Source: Verrucomicrobiales bacterium (GTDB taxonomy: Bacteria > Verrucomicrobiota > Verrucomicrobiia > Limisphaerales > JAFMIX01). From it: DNA of 11,182 nt. This document shows, piece after piece, positions 7,678 to 11,182 of this stretch (the first letter of the stretch is position 1; each line of letters starts with the position of its first letter). The stretch lies in assembly GCA_017853785.1 (NCBI GenBank), contig JAFMIX010000051.1:1-11182 (forward strand). The letters run 5' to 3'. The notes below the pieces were generated by a model. The model ran no database searches. It was not told where the DNA came from and was given only the letters and a program-made list of their open reading frames with translations. The translations under genes were made by a program, and so were the position numbers.

Positions 7678-8388
7678 ATGAAAATGAAAACAGTCCTCGC
7701 TCTGGCCGTTGGGTTGACCGCCACCTTACAAGTCGCCACCGCCGGCGATCTCACCGGCACCGTCACCCTCAAAGGCACGCCGCCCGCCGAAAAAGAAATC
7801 ACTCCGCTCAAGGACGATGCCACCTGTGGCAAGTTCCACGCCGCCATGCCCAAGACGCAATTTTTCGTGGTCGCCGCCAACGGCGGTCTGGCCGACACCG
7901 TGGTGATGCTCAAAGGCATCAGCGGCAAGTCCACTGGCGCGAGCGCGGCCCCCGTGGTGCTCGATCAGAAAAGCTGCGTCTATGTCCCCCAGATCGTCGC
8001 GGTGCAGACCGGCCAAACCATCACCGTGAAGAACTCCGACCCCGTGCTGCACAATGTCCACAGCATCCCCGCCGTCGCCGGCAACGAGGAGAAGAACCTG
8101 GCTCAGATGCCCAACGGCGCGGACCTGACGCTGAAGTTCGACAAGGCGGAAAACTTCCTTAAGTTCAAGTGTGACGTGCATCCGTGGATGTTCGCGTGGG
8201 TGACGGTGGTGGATCATCCATATTTCGCCGTGACCGACAAGGAAGGCAAGTTCACCATCAAGGATGTGCCCGCCGGCAAATACACCGTGACCGCCCTGCA
8301 CCGCAAAGCCGCGCCCCTCGGCGTGGAGCAGGAAGTGGAAGTGAAGGCTGATGGCGCGAAGGCGGACTTCACCGTCGAAGTGAAGTAA
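7678..8388 (+). CDS. Secreted cupredoxin (type I copper) protein with carboxypeptidase-regulatory-like C-terminal domain
   Basis: The 236-residue product starts with a signal peptide (MKMKTVLALAVGLTATLQVATAG, cleavage near residue 22), so it should act outside the cytoplasm. A plastocyanin-like fold follows, with a plausible type I copper site of His125 (in DPVLHNVHSIP), Cys165, His168 and Met171 (KCDVHPWM). Residues about 184-214 (VTDKEGKFTIKDVPAGKYTV) look like a carboxypeptidase-regulatory or transthyretin-like beta domain. Cys50 and Cys100 could form a disulfide. The role is probably electron transfer or copper handling. Its position just before heme A synthesis and oxidase genes suggests it serves the terminal oxidase, but that is inference. 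ATG 7678 is chosen because it gives the signal peptide; ATG 7684 is an alternative. No Shine-Dalgarno is visible. A strong terminator follows the stop. Confidence 0.85.
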   Translation: MKMKTVLALAVGLTATLQVATAGDLTGTVTLKGTPPAEKEITPLKDDATCGKFHAAMPKTQFFVVAANGGLADTVVMLKGISGKSTGASAAPVVLDQKSCVYVPQIVAVQTGQTITVKNSDPVLHNVHSIPAVAGNEEKNLAQMPNGADLTLKFDKAENFLKFKCDVHPWMFAWVTVVDHPYFAVTDKEGKFTIKDVPAGKYTVTALHRKAAPLGVEQEVEVKADGAKADFTVEVK

Positions 8389-8409
8389 ACCCGGAAGTTT
8401 TCCCGCGAC

Positions 8410-8441
8410 CGCCGCGGCTGCGAAGCTGCGGCGATTTTTTT
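8410..8441 (+). terminator. Strong intrinsic terminator after the cupredoxin gene
   Basis: A 10-bp stem (8410-8419 with 8424-8433; one G-T pair) closes on a GCGA tetraloop. An A and seven T (8435-8441) follow. It lies 21 nt after the cupredoxin stop and ends only 18 nt before the ctaA start codon, so it should insulate ctaA from upstream transcription unless read-through is used. Confidence 0.9.
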
Positions 8442-8452
8442 AATGATGAAGT

Positions 8453-8510
8453 ATGAATTATGAATGATGAAAAAAACACCAGCGCCGCTGGCGGCGATTT
8501 CATAATTCAT
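8453..8510. repeat. Palindromic element spanning the ctaA start codon
   Basis: A perfect 12-bp inverted repeat (ATGAATTATGAA at 8453-8464, TTCATAATTCAT at 8499-8510) flanks an inner palindrome, CGCCGC-TG-GCGGCG (8483-8496). AATGATGAA also occurs twice directly (8442-8450 and 8463-8471, 21 bp apart). The outer left arm contains the ATG of ctaA (8460-8462). AT-rich arms around a GC-rich core contrast with the surrounding coding DNA. It may be a small repetitive insertion element or a structure that controls ctaA translation. Confidence 0.7.
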
Positions 8511-9659
8511 TCCCCGTGGCTGCACCGCTTCGCTTTGCTGACGGTGGCGGCCACGCTTGGCCTGATCGGCATCGGCGGGCTCGTGACCAGCAAGGCCGTG
8601 GGGATGTCCGTGCCGGATTGGCCGACGAGCTACGGCTACCATATGTTCGCGCTGCCCATCGCGACGTGGCTCACCGGCGGCGTCTTCCATGAACACACGC
8701 ATCGGCTGTGGGCGACCATCGTGGGCGTGCTCGTCGTGGCGCTGATGCGGTGGCTGGGCGGGCGCACAGCGCGGCGGGCGCTTTTGATTATCGGCGGCGC
8801 GGAGATTCTGGCGGGTTTTGCCCTGCTCGCCCTCGGGCCGGACTGGCGCGGGGCGGGACATTTTCTCTCCGGCATCGGCGGCGTGGTCTTGCTGGCCGGC
8901 GTGGTGTGGGTGAACAGCTCTCCGGCGGCGCGGCCCTTGCCCGCGCTGGGCTGGTGGGCGTTTTGGTTGGTGCAGGTGCAGGGTTTGCTTGGCGGCTTGC
9001 GCGTGGTGCTGGATGCGCACGTCGTCGCGGGCGCGAAGCTGGGCATGGTGTTCGGGCTGATCCATGGTTGTCTGGGACAGGCGTTTCTGTTGCTGCTGTG
9101 CGTGATCGCGCTGCTCACAAGCCGTTGGTGGCAAAAGCAGCATTCAGAATCCGGAATCCAGAATCCCGAATGCTCTGCGCAGCGGTGGTTCTTGTTCACG
9201 ACGGTTATGATTTTCCTCCAGCTCATCCTCGGCGCGACGATGCGGCATCAGCACGCGGGGCTGGCAATCCCGGATTTTCCGCTGGCGCACGGCAAACTCT
9301 GGCCGGATACCAGCCCGGCAGCCGTGGCGAGCTACAACGCGGTGCGGTTCGAGTTGGCAGGGGAAAACCCCATCACGGCGGCGCAAATCTGGTTGCAACT
9401 CGCGCACCGGGCTTTGGCGGTGGTGATTTTGAGCGCAGTGGCGGTCTGCGCCTGGCGGACGCGGGGATTTTTGCGGCGACCGGCGTTGATTTGGCTGGGT
9501 TTGATCCTGGTTCAAGCCGGATTGGGCGCGTGGACGATCTGGTCAAACAAAGCGGCGGACGTAGCCACGGCGCATGTCTTGGTCGGCGCACTTTCGCTGG
9601 TCACAGGCGCTTTGCTCACTATAATCACCTTCCGTTTTTCGGGGGCGGCGCGGCAATAG
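8460..9659 (+). CDS. ctaA: Heme A synthase, COX15/CtaA family
   Basis: CtaA is the inner-membrane enzyme that oxidises the C8 methyl of heme O to the formyl group of heme A, the cofactor of aa3-type oxidases. The 399-residue protein shows about eight membrane helices in two four-helix halves. The expected heme-ligand histidines are present: H81 (HEHTHRLW), H202 (GLIHGCLGQ), H316 (QLAHRALAV) and H372 (ATAHVLVGA). The first helix begins near residue 22. The halves are joined by a soluble linker (about 221-242) containing an unusual tandem-repeat-encoded segment, HSESGIQNPECSAQ. ATG 8460 is the only in-frame ATG before helix 1. The first 17 or so codons (MNDEKNTSAAGG...) lie inside a palindromic element and look non-conserved. 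No Shine-Dalgarno is visible. ctaB follows 22 nt after the stop, suggesting an operon. Codon use favours G at the third position, unlike the cupredoxin gene. Confidence 0.93.
   Translation: MNDEKNTSAAGGDFIIHSPWLHRFALLTVAATLGLIGIGGLVTSKAVGMSVPDWPTSYGYHMFALPIATWLTGGVFHEHTHRLWATIVGVLVVALMRWLGGRTARRALLIIGGAEILAGFALLALGPDWRGAGHFLSGIGGVVLLAGVVWVNSSPAARPLPALGWWAFWLVQVQGLLGGLRVVLDAHVVAGAKLGMVFGLIHGCLGQAFLLLLCVIALLTSRWWQKQHSESGIQNPECSAQRWFLFTTVMIFLQLILGATMRHQHAGLAIPDFPLAHGKLWPDTSPAAVASYNAVRFELAGENPITAAQIWLQLAHRALAVVILSAVAVCAWRTRGFLRRPALIWLGLILVQAGLGAWTIWSNKAADVATAHVLVGALSLVTGALLTIITFRFSGAARQ
9139..9174. repeat. Heptamer tandem repeat with inverted ends inside ctaA
   Basis: Four 7-bp units follow one another (CAGAATC, CGGAATC, CAGAATC, CCGAATG; 9145-9172). 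They are bounded by the inverted pair AGCATTC (9139-9145) and GAATGCT (9168-9174). The block sits within codons of the CtaA inter-domain linker without breaking the frame. It resembles the short dispersed repeats of some bacterial genomes, although no second copy is visible here. Confidence 0.65.
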
Positions 9660-9681
9660 CCGCACGCTTCCAGACTGGCTG

Positions 9682-10587
9682 ATGAATCTGACAGCAACCC
9701 CATCCTTGAGCGCGACAGTGACAACGCAGAAGGGCGGCGTGGCGGTTTTCGGCGAATTGCTGAAGCTGCGGCTCACGCTGCTGGTCTTGCTGACGACGCT
9801 CGTGGGTTTCTACGTCGGCTTTCGCGGGCCGATGAATTACGCGCTGATGCTGCACACGGTATTCGCCACGGCGTTGGTCGCAGGCGGCGCGGCAGCGTTA
9901 AACCAATTGCTGGAGCGCGTGCACGACGCGAAGATGCGGCGTACCGCAGGGCGGCCGTTGCCCTCGGGGCGGTTGCAGCCGACGGCGGTGTTGATTTATG
10001 GCGCTGCCTGTTCGGCGGCGGGATTGATCTGGCTGGCGCTGGCGGTGAATCTTTTGACCAGTTTTCTCGGTGCAATCACGCTGGTGTTATATCTGTTTGT
10101 TTACACGCCAATGAAACGCGTGACGTGGTTGAACACGGCTATCGGCGCAGTGCCGGGGGCGTTGCCGCCGCTGATGGGTTGGACGGCGGCGCGCGACGCG
10201 GTTTCGGCGGAAGGCTGGGTGCTGTTCGCCATCCTGTGCTTCTGGCAATTGCCGCACTTTCTGGCCATCGCATGGATTTACCGCGAGGAATATGCGAAGG
10301 CGGGCTTTGTGATGCTACCGCTGGTGGACGCGGAAGGGTTCCGCACCGGGCGGCAGGCGGTAAGCCACGCGCTGGGGCTGCTGCCGGTCAGCTTGTTCCC
10401 GTTCCTGCTGCATCTGGCCGGGCCGGTGTATCTGGTGAGCGCGCTGATGTTGGGGCTGGGTTACTTGGGTTGCGCGGTGAAATTTTCCCGGCAACTGACC
10501 TTGGCCAGCGCGCGGCTGTTGTTTTTGGCCTCGATTCTGTATCTGCCGCTGCTGTTCATCGTGATGGTGCTGGACAAGACCCGGTGA
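9682..10587 (+). CDS. ctaB: Heme O synthase (protoheme IX farnesyltransferase), UbiA family
   Basis: CtaB/COX10 transfers a farnesyl group to heme B, giving heme O, the substrate of CtaA. The 301-residue integral membrane protein has the UbiA-family pattern of about nine helices. The first polyprenyl-diphosphate and Mg-binding loop is N74-QLLERVHD82-AKMRRTAGRPLPSGR. YTPMKR (141-146), GAVPGALPPLMGW (155-167) and WQLPHFLAIAW (188-198) with REEYAKAGFVML (201-212) are all typical of COX10. Length is normal for the family. ATG 9682 is 22 nt after the ctaA stop. The first 20 residues are non-conserved and there is no Shine-Dalgarno, so translation may be coupled to ctaA. Like ctaA, it prefers ACG over ACC for threonine. 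Confidence 0.96.
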   Translation: MNLTATPSLSATVTTQKGGVAVFGELLKLRLTLLVLLTTLVGFYVGFRGPMNYALMLHTVFATALVAGGAAALNQLLERVHDAKMRRTAGRPLPSGRLQPTAVLIYGAACSAAGLIWLALAVNLLTSFLGAITLVLYLFVYTPMKRVTWLNTAIGAVPGALPPLMGWTAARDAVSAEGWVLFAILCFWQLPHFLAIAWIYREEYAKAGFVMLPLVDAEGFRTGRQAVSHALGLLPVSLFPFLLHLAGPVYLVSALMLGLGYLGCAVKFSRQLTLASARLLFLASILYLPLLFIVMVLDKTR

Positions 10588-10604
10588 AAATCCACAGTCT
10601 GCGG

Positions 10605-10633
10605 TTGACAAAAACGGCGGGGGGACGGTTAAT
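10605..10633 (+). promoter_or_regulatory. Candidate ctaD promoter
   Basis: A consensus -35 TTGACA (10605-10610) is followed after 17 bp by GTTAAT (10628-10633, 4 of 6). Transcription would start near 10640, leaving a leader of about 65 nt before ATG 10707. This suggests ctaD can be transcribed separately from ctaA-ctaB. Confidence 0.45.
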
Positions 10634-10641
10634 TTCCGGTT

Positions 10642-10665
10642 TTTTACGCCCGGTAAAATTTTTTT
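10642..10665 (+). other. Weak A/T-rich hairpin with T run in the ctaB-ctaD spacer
   Basis: TTTTAC (10642-10647) and GTAAAA (10653-10658) pair around GCCCG, and seven T follow (10659-10665). The stem has little GC, so it is a poor terminator. It falls at the expected 5' end of the ctaD transcript and may instead be a leader structure, or end ctaB weakly. Confidence 0.3.
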
Positions 10666-10706
10666 GGCGAGCCGGCGACAATTAAAGTTTTAGAAAACGC
10701 AAAATC

Positions 10707-11182
10707 ATGCACGCATCTTCTCACGCAGCTCCGCACCATGACCACGCCGCCGCGGCGCATCATGATGACCACGCCGAGCCGAATTTCTGGCGCAAATACA
10801 TCTTCTCCACCGACCACAAGGTTGTCGGCATCCAATATGGCCTGACCGCGCTGTGCTTTCTGCTGTTCGGTTTCGGGCTGATGTTGATGATGCGCTGGCA
10901 GATTGCCAAGCCCGGCCAGCCGATTCCGTTCGTCGGCGACCTCCTGTACAAAGTCCTCGGGGACGTCGCGGCGGGCGGGGTCATGTCCCCCGACCTGTAC
11001 AATTCCTTCGGTGCGATGCACGGCACAATCATGGTGTTCCTTGCCATCGTGCCGCTGGCGGTCGGCGCGTTCGGCAACTACGTCGTGCCGCTTCAGATCG
11101 GCGCGTGCGACATGGCGTTCCCCCGGCTGAACATGGCGAGCTACCAGTTCTACTTCGTCGGCGGCGTCATCATGCTGGCGAG
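10707..11182 (+). CDS. ctaD: Cytochrome c oxidase subunit I, N-terminal part (3' end outside window)
   Basis: The 158 visible codons encode the start of the catalytic subunit of a heme-copper oxidase, which reduces O2 and pumps protons in the inner membrane. FSTDHKVVGIQYG begins helix 1. Next comes a periplasmic loop, then FGAMHGTIMVF with His105 as the expected low-spin heme a ligand. GAFGNYVVPLQIGACDMAFPRLNMASYQ, a classic subunit I motif, follows. The binuclear-centre and proton-channel residues lie mostly beyond the window. The N-terminus is unusual: eight histidines in the first 22 residues (MHASSHAAPHHDHAAAAHHDD). ATG 10707 has no Shine-Dalgarno, though a TTGACA promoter lies upstream. 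No subunit II gene lies before it here. Heme A synthesis genes upstream fit an aa3-type enzyme. Confidence 0.95.
   Translation, partial: MHASSHAAPHHDHAAAAHHDDHAEPNFWRKYIFSTDHKVVGIQYGLTALCFLLFGFGLMLMMRWQIAKPGQPIPFVGDLLYKVLGDVAAGGVMSPDLYNSFGAMHGTIMVFLAIVPLAVGAFGNYVVPLQIGACDMAFPRLNMASYQFYFVGGVIMLA

Noticed and set aside
8708..9682. A 324-codon plus-strand frame overlapping ctaA
   Set aside because: It is rich in Arg, Gly and Ala with no membrane pattern or motif, and lies within the clearly conserved CtaA frame.

Overview
The window is GC-rich, gene-dense bacterial DNA, mostly core metabolism. The gene set and style (a tpiA-secG pair, a class I IleS with a C-terminal zinc knuckle, a COX15-type heme A synthase with a long soluble linker, a secreted VWA protein, few Shine-Dalgarno sequences) resemble the Verrucomicrobiota (Pedosphaera/Limisphaerales type). 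That assignment rests on remembered protein style and is only moderately secure.

Layout. Positions 1-672 hold the 3' end of tpiA and secG on the plus strand. They converge on a minus-strand LOG-family gene (751-1785), and a strong bidirectional hairpin terminator lies between. The LOG gene diverges from ileS (1937-4732, plus). A minus-strand gene for a secreted von Willebrand factor A (VWA) protein follows (4765-5912). It is broken by a one-base frameshift near 5130 and an in-frame TGA at 4951-4953. A flavin-dependent nitronate monooxygenase-like gene (6131-7555) then runs on the plus strand. The last part is respiratory: a secreted cupredoxin with a carboxypeptidase-regulatory-like tail (7678-8388), a strong terminator, ctaA/COX15 (8460-9659), ctaB/COX10 (9682-10587), and the start of cytochrome c oxidase subunit I, ctaD (10707 to the window end).

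How the genes work together. CtaB farnesylates heme B to heme O, CtaA oxidises heme O to heme A, and heme A is inserted into CtaD. The cupredoxin next door could carry electrons or copper for the same oxidase. The rest (TIM, SecG, IleS, LOG protein, NMO-like enzyme) is housekeeping with no obvious link to the oxidase.

I see no CRISPR array, transposase, phage gene, tRNA or rRNA, and no clearly new multigene system. The points most worth a second look are at small scale: two palindromic or tandem repeats within the ctaA coding frame, one of which supplies its start codon; a terminator ending 18 nt before that start codon; distinct codon choice in ctaA-ctaB compared with a neighbour; the doubly disrupted VWA gene; and weak or absent Shine-Dalgarno sites at nearly every gene.
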